From NCBI GenBank assembly GCA_024291935.2, contig CM044316.1, positions 3,092,501 through 3,156,500 on the forward strand: DNA of 64,000 bases, read 5' to 3'. The notes under the pieces are model-generated. The model was not told where the DNA came from. It did not search any database and saw only the letters and a list, made by a program, of their open reading frames with translations. A program made the translations under genes and the position numbers. This DNA is from Okapia johnstoni (lineage: Eukaryota; Chordata; Mammalia; Artiodactyla; Giraffidae). Of the stretch, positions 46,598-58,400 are shown one piece after another. How positions within the stretch are numbered: position 1 is the first letter of the stretch; every line of letters starts with the position of its first letter.

Positions 46598-47331
46598 GCC
46601 TTACTAAAATAAATTCTACTTGGTCATGGTATATCATTATTTACATGTATGTGTTTATAAGATCAGGTTTCTTTTTTAACAAGTAGAAGCCAAGTGAAGT
46701 GACCAAGATTGTGATCTAAGAACTCAGAGTAGAATTTTTTTTATCATCCAGATCTGAAGCATGGATGAAATTATAACATCTAGAGAGAAGAAGGGGATGG
46801 CATGGACAAGAGTACCATAAGAAAAAGAGTCTCAGAAGGAGAGTGAATGCAGCATCTGATGAGACCAGTAGAGAAATGAGCTCTGCTGATGTAGAGGATT
46901 TCTGATACAAAAAAAGAAACAGTAGTATTGGAAATGAAAGCTAGAGTTAGGTTATCAGATAATTTAAATACTACCTGAGAGTATAGGAGTTTGGATAGGA
47001 TCCTTAGATATTAAATCAGTGTATATTTCTGAGTAGAAAATGGCCAGTTCGAAGCCTGTTTTGGAAGAATGTCTGATGTGGCAGATGGTTCAAAGATGAT
47101 TTGATAGTTTCTGACTTGAGAAACTGGCTGAAAGATGAACTTTTGGAAATATGAGTTTAGGAGTCTGTAAAAAAATGTTGAATGAGAAGTTAAAAGAAGA
47201 AAAAAGAACAGAGGCTAGCTCTACTCTTGGTGCCTGACAATTGTCCTGGTATTTTGCTAAATAACACAGATGATAAAATTGTTAAAACTGACAATTTACT
47301 TAATTTACTTTTTAAAATTAAGGTGCAGTTA
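46598..47331. other. No gene recognised
   Basis: A short L1-like piece (TACTTGGTCATGGTATATCA) at the left, then degenerate sequence without a clear family. Confidence 0.4.
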
Positions 47332-47510
47332 GGCTTCCCCTGTGGCTCAGCTGGTAAAGAATCCACCTGCAATGTGGAAGACTTGGGTTCGATCCTTGGG
47401 TTGGGAAGATCCCCTGGAGAAGGGAAAGGCTACCCACTCTGGTATTCTGGCCTGGAGAATTAGTCCATGGAAGCGCAAAGAGTCGGACACGACTGAGTGA
47501 CTTTCACTAT
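47332..47510 (+). mobile_element. Bov-tA SINE
   Basis: GGCTTCCCCTGTGGCTCAGC start, GGGTTCGATCCTTG B box, CGGACACGACTGAGTGAC tail. Confidence 0.9.
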
Positions 47511-47744
47511 GCTTTCAAAATAAGAACATATAATTTCTGTATTGTAGGTCAGTATGCTTCAGATTATAAAAACAACTTCCAACAGCTGCTTGTAAGGTTT
47601 TATTTTATTTTATTTTGGAGAGAGATAACATTCCATGGGAGCATTGGACAAAGAGTGAAGAGACTTATATGTTTTCCTACCTCTATTCAGGTTCAAGTTA
47701 CACAGTCTCTGACTTTTTAAACCCTAGAAATTCCACCTTTTTCA

Positions 47745-50515
47745 TATATTGCTTTATGGTTCCTAATGGTGTGGATTAAGTGTGAAAAGGCAAAAAGATA
47801 TGACACCAGAAGATGAGCCCCCCAGGTTGATAGGTGTTAAATATGCTACTAGGGAAGAATGGAGAAATAGCTCCAGAAGGAATGAAGAGGTTGGGTCGAA
47901 GCAGAAACCACACCCAGTTCTGGATGAGTCTGGTGGTGAAAGTAAAGTCTGATGCTGTAAAGAACAATATTGCATAGACACCTGGAATGTTAGGTCCATG
48001 AATCAAGTAAACTGAACAGGGTCAAGCAAGAGATGGCAAGAGTGAACATTGACATTTTAGAAATCAGTGAACTGAAATGGATGGGAATGGGCAGATTTAA
48101 TTCAGATGACCATTATATCTGCTACTGTAGGCAAGAATCCCTTAGAAGAAATGGAGGAGCCCTCATGGTCAGTAAAAGAGCCCAAAATGTGGTATTTTGG
48201 TTCAGTCTCAACAATGACAGAATGATCTCAGTTTGTTTCTAAGGTAAGCCATTTGACATCACAGTAATCCAAGTCTATGCTCCAATGACTAATGCTGGGG
48301 AAGATAAAGTGGAAGGGTTCTATGAAGACTTACAAGACCTTCTAGAACTAACACCAAAATAGATGTCCTTTTCATCATAGGAGATTGGAATGCAAGCATA
48401 GGAAGTTAAGAGATACATGGAGTAACAGGCAAGTTTGGCCTTGGAGTACAAAATGAAGCAGGGAAAACACTAACAGAGTATTGCCAAGAGGGCATACTGA
48501 TCATAGCAAACACCCTCTTCCAACACCAGAGACAACTCTACACATGGACATAACCAGATGATCAATACCAAAATTGATTTGATTGTATTATTTGCACCTG
48601 AAGATGGAGAAGCTCTATATAGTCAGCAAAAACAAGACCTGGAGTGGACTGTGTCTCAAGTCATGAACTCCCTATGGCAAAATTCAGGCTTAAATTGAAG
48701 AAAGTAGAGAAAAACACTAGACCATTCAGGTATGACCCAAATAAAATTCCTTATGATTGTACAGTGGAACTGATGAATAGATTCAAGGGGTTAGATCTGG
48801 TAGACAGAGCACTTAAAGATGTACAGATGGAGATTCGTAACGTTGTATAGGAGATGGTGACCAAAACCATCCCAAAGAAAAAGAAATGCAAGAAGGCAAA
48901 GTGGTTGTCTGAGGAGGCCTTGCAAATAACTGAGAAAAGAAGAGAAGCAAAAGGGAAAGATATACCCGACTGAATGCAAAATTCTAGAGAATAGCCAGCA
49001 GAGATAAAAAAAAAAAAAAGTCTTCTTAAGTGAGCAATGCAAAACTAGAGGAAAATAATAGAATGTGAAAAACTAGAGATCCCTTCAAGAAAATTAGAGA
49101 TACCAAGGGAACATTTCATGCAGAGATGGGCACAATAGAGGACAGAAATGAGAAGGACCTAACAAAAACAGAAGAGATTAAGAAGAGCTGGCAAGAATTC
49201 ACAGAACTATACAAAAAAGGTTTGATGACCCGGATAACCATGATGGTGTGACCACTCACCTAGAGCCAGACATCCTGGAATGTGAAGTCAAGTAGACCTT
49301 AGGAAGCATCACTACAAACAAAGCTAGTGGAGGTGATGGAATTTCACGTGAGCTATTTCAAATCCTAAAAGATGATGCTGTTAAAATGCTGTACTCAATA
49401 CATCATCAAATTTGGGAAACTTAGCAGTGCCACAAGACGGGAAAGGTCAGTTTTCATTCCAATTTCAAAGAAAGGCAATGCCAAAGAATGTTCAAATTAC
49501 CACACAATTGCACTTATTTTACATACTAGCAAGGTAATACTCAAAATCCTTCAAGCTAGGCTTCATCAGTACATGAACCAAGAACTTTCAGATGTACAAA
49601 CTGTATTTAGCAAAGGTAGAAGAACCAGAGATCAAATTGCCAACATCTGTTGGATCATAGAGAAAGCAAGGGAATTCCAGAAGAGCATCTGTTTCACTGA
49701 TACATCAAGGCTGTATATTGTCACCCTACTTATATAACCTATAGGCAGAGTATGTCATAGAAAGTGCCAGGCTGGGTGAATCACAAGCTGGAATCGAGAT
49801 TACTGAGAAAAATGTCAACAATCTTAGATGTGCAGATGATACCACTTTAATGGCAGAAAGCAAAGAAGAGACCCGTGGCTGATTCAAGTCAATGTATGGC
49901 AAAAACCTCTACAATATTGTAAAGTAATTAGCCTCCAACTAAAATAAATAATAAAAAAAAATAAGAATATCAAAAAAAAGAAAAAGAAGAGCTGAAGAGC
50001 CTCTTGATGAAGGTAAAAGAGGAGAGTGAAAAAGCTGGCTTAAGATTCAGTATTAAAAAAACTAAGATCATGGGATCTGGTCCCATCACTGCAAATAGAA
50101 GTAGAAGCAGTAACAGATTTTATATTCTTAGGCTCCAGATTCACTGCAGACTGTGACTGCAGGTATGAAATTAAAAGACACTTGCTTCGAATTGTGACGC
50201 TGGAGAAGACTTGAGAGTCCATTGGACAGCAAGGAAATCAAACCAGTCAATCCTAAAGGAAATCAACCCTGAATATTCATTAGAAAGACTGATGCTGAAG
50301 TTGAAGCTCCAATACTATGGCCACCTGGTGTGAAGAGCTGACTCATTGGAAAAGATCCTGATGCTGGAAAAGAGTGAGGGCAGTAGGAGAAAGGAGCGAC
50401 AGAGAATGAGATGATTTGATAGCATCACCAACTCAATGAAAATGAATTTGAGTGAAGGACAGGGAAGCCTGGCGTCCATGGGGTGGCAATAAGTCAGACA
50501 CAACTTAGTGACTGA
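47745..50515 (+). mobile_element. BovB LINE, plus strand, near full-length but internally deleted
   Basis: It contains the 5' part, an endonuclease start (MARVNIDILEISELKWMG at 48033), the linker (FRYDPNKIPYDCTVEL), broken RT pieces, and a 3' end ACTGAACAACAACAACAA. RT has lost the FIDYAKAFDC-to-GVRQG section: ICFTDTSR joins straight to GCTGTATATTGTCACCCTAC. The catalytic box reads RCADD. An L1 tail is inserted at 49871-49982. Confidence 0.9.
49871..49982 (+). mobile_element. L1 3' tail inserted in BovB
   Basis: CCCGTGGCTGATTCAAGTCA and AATTAGCCTCCAACTAAAAT are L1 3'UTR end sequence, followed by an A-rich tail. AAAGAAGAG is repeated at 49862-49870 and 49983-49991. Confidence 0.88.
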
Positions 50516-53432
50516 ACAACAACAACAATGAATGGTGTAGATTAACTCGTAGTTTTAAGTGTTCATCATATGTGTTTTGGTGGCAGAAACATCATTAATT
50601 AGTAACAGTATATATTATGAACTCAACTTTTCAATCTGAAAATAAAATTGTTCCAGGAAGATGGAGTAGGCAGGTATATACTTTGTGTTATTTTCCCACT
50701 AAGTACACCTAACCCCCCTGTACATTATATATGATTTATATATGAAGATTCTTTAAAATGGAGAAAAGAGGGTAGGCCTGCTAGGAACCTCAGGAGGACC
50801 AGAAGAATGATATGGCAATTGTTTTGCCTCTTATATCCCAAATGTAGAGCTGAAGAATCAGAAACCAAGAGACATAGACACACAAAAAAGTTTACAAACC
50901 CCCAACAAAGGGTTCAGTTTCATTAGCCAAAGGACCAGGAAAGGGGTACCCTAGCCAGACAGATGACTGTTAGATAATAACCATTCTACTCCAGCCAAAA
51001 AGCACCAAAAAAAAAAAAGCATCACTACACACACCAGCAATGGCTGAGTGAAGAGTCTAGACTTCTACCCTTACAAGACTGTAAAGAGGGGCCATAAAAT
51101 TCTGCCGGTGGTGTCACAGAAGCCTAGGAGCTAAGACATTCATCCATGCTGGGTGGTAGTAAATGACCAATCTTCACAGCAATCTATTATTGGACACTAC
51201 ATGGGGAACTGGAACACCCACACACACACACACACACCAGTGCCAGGTTAGAACTTTTACCACTGCCCAACAGTGATGAGGCCGCAGTCCCACCCCATAG
51301 TGCCATTGGAGGACAAATAGGTAGCAAACCAGGCACACATCTGTCTCAGCCAAGGTAATATCAGTGAAGGCTTAGTGAGGAACCAGAAATCCCACCCCTA
51401 CCAAGCAATAAAAAGGAGACCCTTAACTACTTAGGTTTCTAGGGAGATCAAATGGGAAAGCTGATCTTCTATGTCACATGGCCATTTTGAGGTGGCACTT
51501 CCTCTACCTTTGCCGTGGCAGTATCAAAGCAAGTCAGCTGAAGCTAAAGATTAAAATAAGATCAAGAATTTTGTAACATAATACCCAAAATTTCAAGGAT
51601 TCAACAAAAGAAACTTTCATCATACCAAGAACCAGGAAAATCACTTAAATGAAAAAGGCAACAATTAGATGACAAGGATGTTAAAGTAATTTAACAGATA
51701 TTTTTATAACAGCCATCCTAAAAATTCTTCAATAAGAAATTTTAAAAATGTTTGAAACAAAAAACAGAGTCTTAGCAAAGAAATTTAAGTCTCAGCAAAG
51801 AAGCAGAAAAGATAAGAAACAAATGGAAATTCTAGAACTGAAAACATGCAGTAACCTAAATTTTAAAAATATACTGCGTGGGCTCAAGAGCAGAGCAGAG
51901 TGGACAGAATATCTATAAACTTGAAGACAGAAGAGCAGAACTTAATAGCAGAGAGAAAAAATACCAAAAAAAAAAAAAAAGAGCTACTCAGGTACCTGTA
52001 CCTGTAGAAAAAGATCTAGCATTCATATTATGATAGTTTAAAAGTGGGAAGATAAAGAGTATAGGCCAGCAAAGTCTGAAGCAGTAATAGCTGAAAATTC
52101 CCAAGTTTAGCAAGAGATGTGAACTTTCAAACTCAGGAAGGTGAATAAACCCCTAAAAGCATTAAACCAAAGAAATCCATACCACAGTACTTCACAGTTA
52201 AACTTCTGGAAAGTGAAGTGAAAGGGAAAATTTTAAAAGAGGTTATAGAGAAGAATGACCCCTTATAAAGGGGAAAAAAGCAAACAAATAAAATCAGATA
52301 TTTCATCAGAAACCACACAGGTACAAGGGCTGAAATAAAATATCTGTGAACCCAGATAAATCACATCAGTAAGATGATGAACTAGGAAGCTCCAAGCCTT
52401 CATTCTCTTACAAAGAATTTGACTAAATAAGATATAGATCAGATTGCTTTTCTGAGAACTGCAGAATGCATTTAAGAGGTTGCAGCACTCCAGGTGAGTG
52501 CAAAACCAGTAAGAAATGCATTGTATTGGAGAATAAAATTAGTGCTATTTTACTCGCTTTAGCTATGTCCTTTGCCCCAAGCACAGCAAGACACATTCAG
52601 GAGAAAAATTCCCGACTCTTAGCTTCTCCCTCAGGAGTGAAAGAGAGAAAAAAAAAAAAAGACTATACATCCAGTGGTCTGACTTTTCAGGGTCTTGCCT
52701 AGGGGACTGATTTCTGTCTCACTTGGCTCAGAGCATTGACTGGAATGGCAGTTTGGACACCAAGTTGGGATTGCTGAAAACCAAGGGGAATACCAAAGAC
52801 TTAATACACCAGGACACCAGGTGAAGCAAGACATTACAGTCTCCAGAGAAGCAGCAGCAAGCTCCTTTAATTTGGAAATTATACACACTATTTCAGAGAA
52901 GAGTCCCTAAAAGAGACTTGAGACACCCTCAGAATATCTGGCCCAGCTGACTGATAACAGTGTTCCCCTGTCCAGTCCATAAAGACTGGAAGATATGCTG
53001 TCAGCTCATAAAGACTGAGGAGGGGACTGCTTTTTCCCATAACCAATCTGACAAAAGGTCACAGTCTAGAAAGGAACAGGGAAGCATGGCACAGTCAAAG
53101 GAATAAACTAAATCTCCATTAACCAGCCCTAAGAAACAGAGATTTGTGAATTATCTGAACAATAATTCAAAATGACCTTTTTAAAGATGCTCAGTGAGAT
53201 AAAAGAGAACACAGATAGACAAGTAATGAATATTAGGAAAATAAGGAATCCCTGGCAGTCCAGTGGTTAAGATCCTGTACTTCCAATGCATGGGGCTTGA
53301 GTTTGAACCCTAGCTGGGGAACTGGGATTCCACATGCCATTTGACACAGGCAAAATAAAAAGAATATTAAGAAAATGATACATGAAACAAAGATACACGA
53401 GAATATAAACATAGAAATGATAAATACAAATA
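50516..53432 (+). mobile_element. Old L1/HAL1-like 5' and ORF1 region
   Basis: Degenerate sequence with L1M/HAL1-like text, for example AAAATTCCCAAGTTTAGCAA-type and CATCAGAAACCACACAGGTA stretches. Near the right, an ORF1-start-like region (AATTCAAAATGACCTTTTTA) is seen. No frame is usable. A (CA)n tract is at 51217-51237 and A-runs are at 51009-51018 and 51967-51981. Boundaries are estimates. Confidence 0.5.
53248..53363 (+). mobile_element. CHR-type SINE
   Basis: AATCCCTGGCAGTCCAGTGG start to GGCAAAATAAAAAGAATA tail; inserted in the old L1 ORF1 region. Confidence 0.75.
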
Positions 53433-54237
53433 GTAGAGTTGTAGAGGAACTAGAGATCAGATTGTCAGCATCCGTTGGATGATAGAAAAAGCAAGATAAT
53501 CCAGAAAAACTTCTGCTTCATTGACTACACTAAAGTCTTTGACTGTGTGGATCACAACAAATTGTGGAAAATCCTTAAAGAGATGGGAATGCCAGACCAT
53601 CTAACCTGCCTCCTGAGAAACCTGCATGCAAGTCAAGAAGCAACAGTTAGAACCAGACATGGAACAACAGACTGGTTCCAAATTGGGAAAGGAGTACAAC
53701 AAGGCTGTATATTGTCACCTTATTTATTTAACTTATATGCAGAGTATATCAAGCAAAATGCTGGGCTGGATGAAGCACAAACTGGAATCAAGATTGCTGG
53801 AGAAAATACCAATAACCTCAGATACACAGATGACACCACCCTTATGGCAGAAAGCAAAGACAAACTACAGAGCCTCTTGAGGAAAGTGAAAGAAAAGAGT
53901 GACAAAGCTGGCTTTAAACTCAACATTCAAAAAATGAAGATTATGGCTTCTGGTCCCATTACTTCATGGCAAAGAGATGGGGAAACAATGGAAACAGTGA
54001 CAAATTTTATTTTCTTGGGCTCCAAAATCACTGCAGATGACTGGAGTCATGAAATTAAAAGACGCTTGCTCCTTGGAACAAAAGCTAGACTAACATAGAT
54101 AGCATATTAAAAAGCAGAGACATTACTTTTTGATAAAGGTCTGTGTAGGCAAAGCTATGGTTTTTCCAGTAGTTACATATGGATATGAGAGTTGGCCATA
54201 AAGAAGGCTGAGCACCAAAGAACTGATGGTTTTGAAC
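53433..54237 (+). mobile_element. BovB fragment, plus strand, RT and C-terminal region
   Basis: A 207-codon frame (53475-54098) covers [29 protein letters not shown] and [17 protein letters not shown]. The catalytic box is YTDD instead of YADD. It ends abruptly against the oppositely oriented next copy. Confidence 0.92.
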
Positions 54238-54242
54238 ATCCA

Positions 54243-56475
54243 TCAGTCAGTTCAGTTGCTCAGTCGTGTCCGACTCTTTGCAACCCTATGGACTGCAGCA
54301 TGCCAAGCTTCCCGGTCCATCACCAACATCCGAAGCTTCCTGAAACTCATGTCCATCGAGTCGGTGATGCCATCCAACCATCTCATCCTCAGTCACCCCT
54401 TTCTCCTGCCTTCAATCTTTCCCAGCATCAGGGTCTTTTCCAATGAGTCAGTTATTCGCATCAGGTAGCCAAAGTATTGGAGTTTCAGCTTCAGCATCAG
54501 TCCTTTCAATGAATATTCAGGACTGATTTCCTTTAGGATTGACTGGTTGGATCTCCTTGCAGTCCAAGGGATTCTCAAGAGTCTTCTCCAACACCCAGTT
54601 CAGCGCTCAGCCTTCTTTGTGGTCCAACTCTCACATTCATACATGACTACTGGAAAAAAAAATAGCTTTGACTAGACAGACCTTTGTCAGCAAAGTAATG
54701 TCTCTGCTTTTTAATATGCCATCTAGGTTGGTCATAACTTTTCTTCCAAGAAGTCAGCGTCTTTTAATTTCATGGCTTCAGTCACCATCTTCAGTGATTT
54801 TGGAGCCCCCCAAAATAAAGTCTCTCACTGTTTTCCTTGTTCCCCCATCTCTCTGCCATGAACTGAAGGGATGGGATGCCATGATCTAAGCTTTCTTATT
54901 TTCTCTTTTTTAAAATTTATTTTTTAATTGAAGGATAATTGCTTTACAGAATTTTGTTGTTTTCTGTAAAACCTCAACATGAATCAGTCATAGGTATACA
55001 TGTATCCCCTCCCTTTTGAACCTCCCTCACATCTCCCTCCCCACCCCACCCTTCTAGATTGATACAGAGCCCCTGTTTGAGTTTCCTGAGCCATACAGCA
55101 GATTCCCATTGGCTATCTATTTTACATATGGCAGTGTAAGTTTCCATGTTACTCTTTCCATACATCTCACCTTCTCTTCCCCTCTCCCCATGTCCATAAA
55201 TCTATTCTTTATGTCTGTTTCTCCATTGCTTCCCTGTAAATAAGTTCTTCAGTACCATTTTTCTAGATTCCATATGTATGTGTTAGAATACGATATTTGT
55301 CTTTCTCTTTCCGACTTACTTTACTCTGTATAATAGGTTCTAGGTTCATCCACCTCATTAGAACTGACTCAAATGCATTCCTTTTTATGGCTGAGTAATA
55401 TTCCATTGTTTATATATATCACAAGGTCTTTATCCATTCATCTGTCGATGGACATCTAGGTTTCTTCCATGTTCTAACTATTGTAAATAGTGCTGCAACG
55501 AACAATGGGATACATGTGTGTTTTTCAATTTTGGTTTCCTCAGGGTATATGCCTAGGAGTGGGATTGCTAGGTCATATGGTGGTTTTATTCCTAGTTTTT
55601 AAGGAATCTCCATGCTTTCTTCCATAGTGGCTGTATCAGTTTACATTCCCACCAACAGTACAGGAGCATTCCCTTTTCTCCACACCCTCCAGCATTTATT
55701 GTTTGTAAACTTTTTGATGATGGTCATTCTGACTGGTGTGAGGTGATATCTCATTGTAGTTTTGATTTGCCTTTCTCTAATAATGAGTGATGTTGAGCAT
55801 CTTTTCATGTGTTTGTTAGCTATCTGTATGCCTTCTTGGAGAAATGTCTGTTTAGGTCTTTTTCCCAGAATGTTGAGTTTTAAGCCAAATTTTTCACTCT
55901 CCTCTTTCACTTTCATCAAGAGGCTCTTTAGTTCTTCTTCACTTTCTGCCATAAGGGTGGTGTCATCTGCGCATCTGAAGTTATTGATATTTCTTCCAGC
56001 CATCTTGATTCCAGCTTGTGCTTCATCCAGCCCAGCATTTCACATGATGTACTCTGCATATAAGTTAAATAAGTAGGGTGACAATATACAGGCTTGACGT
56101 ACTCCTTCCCCAATTTGGAACCAGTCTGTTGTTCCATGTCTGGTTCTAACTGTTGACTTCTTGACCTGCATTCAGATTTCTCAGGGGGCAGGTCAGGTGG
56201 TCTGATATTACCATCTCTTAAAGAATTTTCCACAGTTTGTTGTGATCCGCACAGACAAAGGCTTTGGCGTAGTCAATAAAGCAGAAGTAAATGTTTTTCT
56301 GGAACTCTCTTGCTTTTTAGATGATCCAATGGATGTTGGCAATTTGATCTCTGGTTCCTCTGCCTTTTCTGAATCCAGCTTGAACATCTAGAAGTTCACA
56401 GTTCACATACTGTTGAAGCCTGGCTTGGAGAATTTTGAGCATTACTTTACTAGCGTGTGAGATGAGTGTGATTAT
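54243..56475 (-). mobile_element. BovB LINE, minus strand, interrupted by an L1
   Basis: The 3' end at 54243 runs to 54897 (…ATGCCATGATCTAAGC). The same element resumes at 55867 with AGAATGTTGAGTTTTAAGCC, exactly the next BovB segment. The second part covers RT ([20 protein letters not shown]) and stops at about 56475. The catalytic box reads CADD. Confidence 0.9.
54898..55866 (-). mobile_element. 5'-truncated L1, minus strand, inside BovB
   Basis: The 3' end is at the left, followed inward by the L1 3'UTR (CCCCTCCCTTTTGAACCTCC). The distal ORF2 region is at the right, with CATATGGTGGTTTTATTCCT, the reverse of RIKPPYD-type sequence. It splits one BovB copy. Confidence 0.9.
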
Positions 56476-56544
56476 TTCCTTTAGTTCTCTGAATATCCCA
56501 CTGTTTTCTAGACTCCATTGTTCCTGATAAGAAGATAACCATTA

Positions 56545-56662
56545 GGGCTTCCCTGGCAGTCCTGTGGTTAATTAAGACTGCAATTCCACTGCAGGGGGTA
56601 TGGGTTCAATCCCTGGTTGTGGAACTAAGTTCCCACATGTGAAGCAATACAGTCAAAAAACA
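56545..56662 (+). mobile_element. CHR-type SINE
   Basis: GGGCTTCCCTGGCAGTCCTG start and a GGGTTCAATCCCTGGTTGTG B-box region; ends in an A-rich tail. Confidence 0.8.
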
Positions 56663-57490
56663 TTTTTCTCAATTGATTTTTTAAAAATGTTAAACATTAA
56701 AAAATATTAAAGAAAAAATTCATTAAAAAAACAGAAGTTAGGTGCTATGCTTATTAAGTTTCCCTTACAAGTGACAAGTGGTTTTTCAAGAGTATGTTGT
56801 TTTCTTTTGGCTTTCAGTTTTTCAATGTGATGGATACAATTGAGGCCTCTCTTTTCATTTGTTTTTGTTGGAATTTGTTGAGTTTCCTGAATGTGTAGGT
56901 TATTGTGTTTTTAAAAATAAATTTGGCTTATTTTCAGTTATTATTTCCTCAGAATAATTTTATGCTCCCTTCTCGCCTATCCTTCTGATACTCCCATTGT
57001 GTATTTATTTAGCCATGTCCAATGTTTTCTGAGTCTCCTTTGAATTTCTTTCATCCTCTCCTCTCTTTTTTTCAGATTACATAATTTTTATTATCAATCC
57101 ACATTTAAGTTTGCTAATTATTTTTTCTACTAGTTCAAATTCATTGAGACACTCCAGTAAATTTTTCATTTCAACTGTACTTTTTAGGTATTTTGAAGTC
57201 TTTTTCTGTTTCATTTTACACCTATTCACAAGCAATTTCTGGTCCTTGCTTATTTTCCAGCATACAGGCCTTCCTTCCCTATTTCCTTGTATGTTTCATA
57301 TCTTTTGTTAAAGTATTTCAAACCCCGTTAGATCATTGCTTCTATTAACATGTTTATATTGTTAATGACTGGCTGGATTATTTTAGTGAACTCTACACAT
57401 ATAAACACACACACATAGTGTTAAACTTCTGATGTTATACAGTTCAGTGGATGCAACCCTTGTCTTTCAAACAGAATTGGTATCCAGTTT
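56663..57490 (-). mobile_element. Old L1 ORF1-like fragment (weak)
   Basis: AT-rich with phrases that resemble the reverse complement of old L1 ORF1, such as CAATGTTTTCTGAGTCTCCT and AAATTTTTCATTTCAACTGT. Confidence in family and limits is low. Confidence 0.45.
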
Positions 57491-57499
57491 AAATGACTT

Positions 57500-58400
57500 T
57501 CTAAAAAAAATTTATTTTTATTTGAAGAATAATGTTGTGTTTGTTTCTGCCACATGTAACAGCGTGAATCAGCTATAAGTATACACATGTCCCCTCCCTC
57601 TTGAGCCATCCTCCCACCCACCCCCTCATCTCACCACGCTAGGTCATCACAGAGCACCAGGCTAATTTTAATGCTTATATATGGAATCTAGAAAAATGGT
57701 ACTGATGAACCTATTTGTATAACATGAATAGAGAGGCACATGTAGAGTACAGATTTGTGGACACAGTAGGGGAAGGAAAAGGTGGGACAAATTGAGAGAG
57801 TAGCATTGAAATATATACATTCAGTTCAGTTCAGTCTCTCAGTCATGTCCGACTCTGTGACCCCATGGATTGCAGCACGCCAGGCCTCCCTGTCCGTCAC
57901 CAACTCCTGGACTTTACTCAAACTCATGTCCACTGAGTCGGTGATGCCATCCAACCAACTCATCCTCTGTTGTCCCCTTCTCCTCCCGCCTTCAATCTTT
58001 CCCAGCAGTAGGGTCTTTTCAAATGAGTCAGTTCTTCACATCAGGTGGCCAAAGTATTGGAGTTTCAGGTTCAGCATCAGTCCTTCCAATGAATATTCAG
58101 GACTGATTTCCTTCAGGATGGGCTGGTTGGATCTCTTTGCTGTCCAAGGGACTCTCAAGAATCTTCTCTAACACCACAGTTCAAAAGCATTAATTCTTTG
58201 GTGCTCAGCTCTCTTTATAGTCCAATTCACATACAAACATGGCTACTGGAAAAACCATAGCTTTGACTAGATGGACCTTTGTTGGCAAAGTAATGTCTCT
58301 GCTCTGTAATATGCTGTCTAGGTTGGTCATGTGTAATGTATGCATTACCATGTGTAAAATAGATAGCTAGTGGGAAATTGCTGTATAACACAGGTTTAAG
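57500..58400 (-). mobile_element. L1 3' end with internal inversion, split by a BovB
   Basis: The first part (57500-57660) is L1 3'UTR on the minus strand, with TATACACATGTCCCCTCCCT. The next part (57663-57819, then about 58334-58400) is L1 3'UTR on the plus strand, with TATATGGAATCTAGAAAAAT and CATGTGTAAAATAGATAGCT. This inverted join is the pattern left by twin priming. Confidence 0.75.
57820..58333 (-). mobile_element. BovB 3' fragment
   Basis: TTCAGTTCAGTTCAGTCTCT start to AATATGCTGTCTAGGTTGGT; 3' region only, no RT core. Confidence 0.92.
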
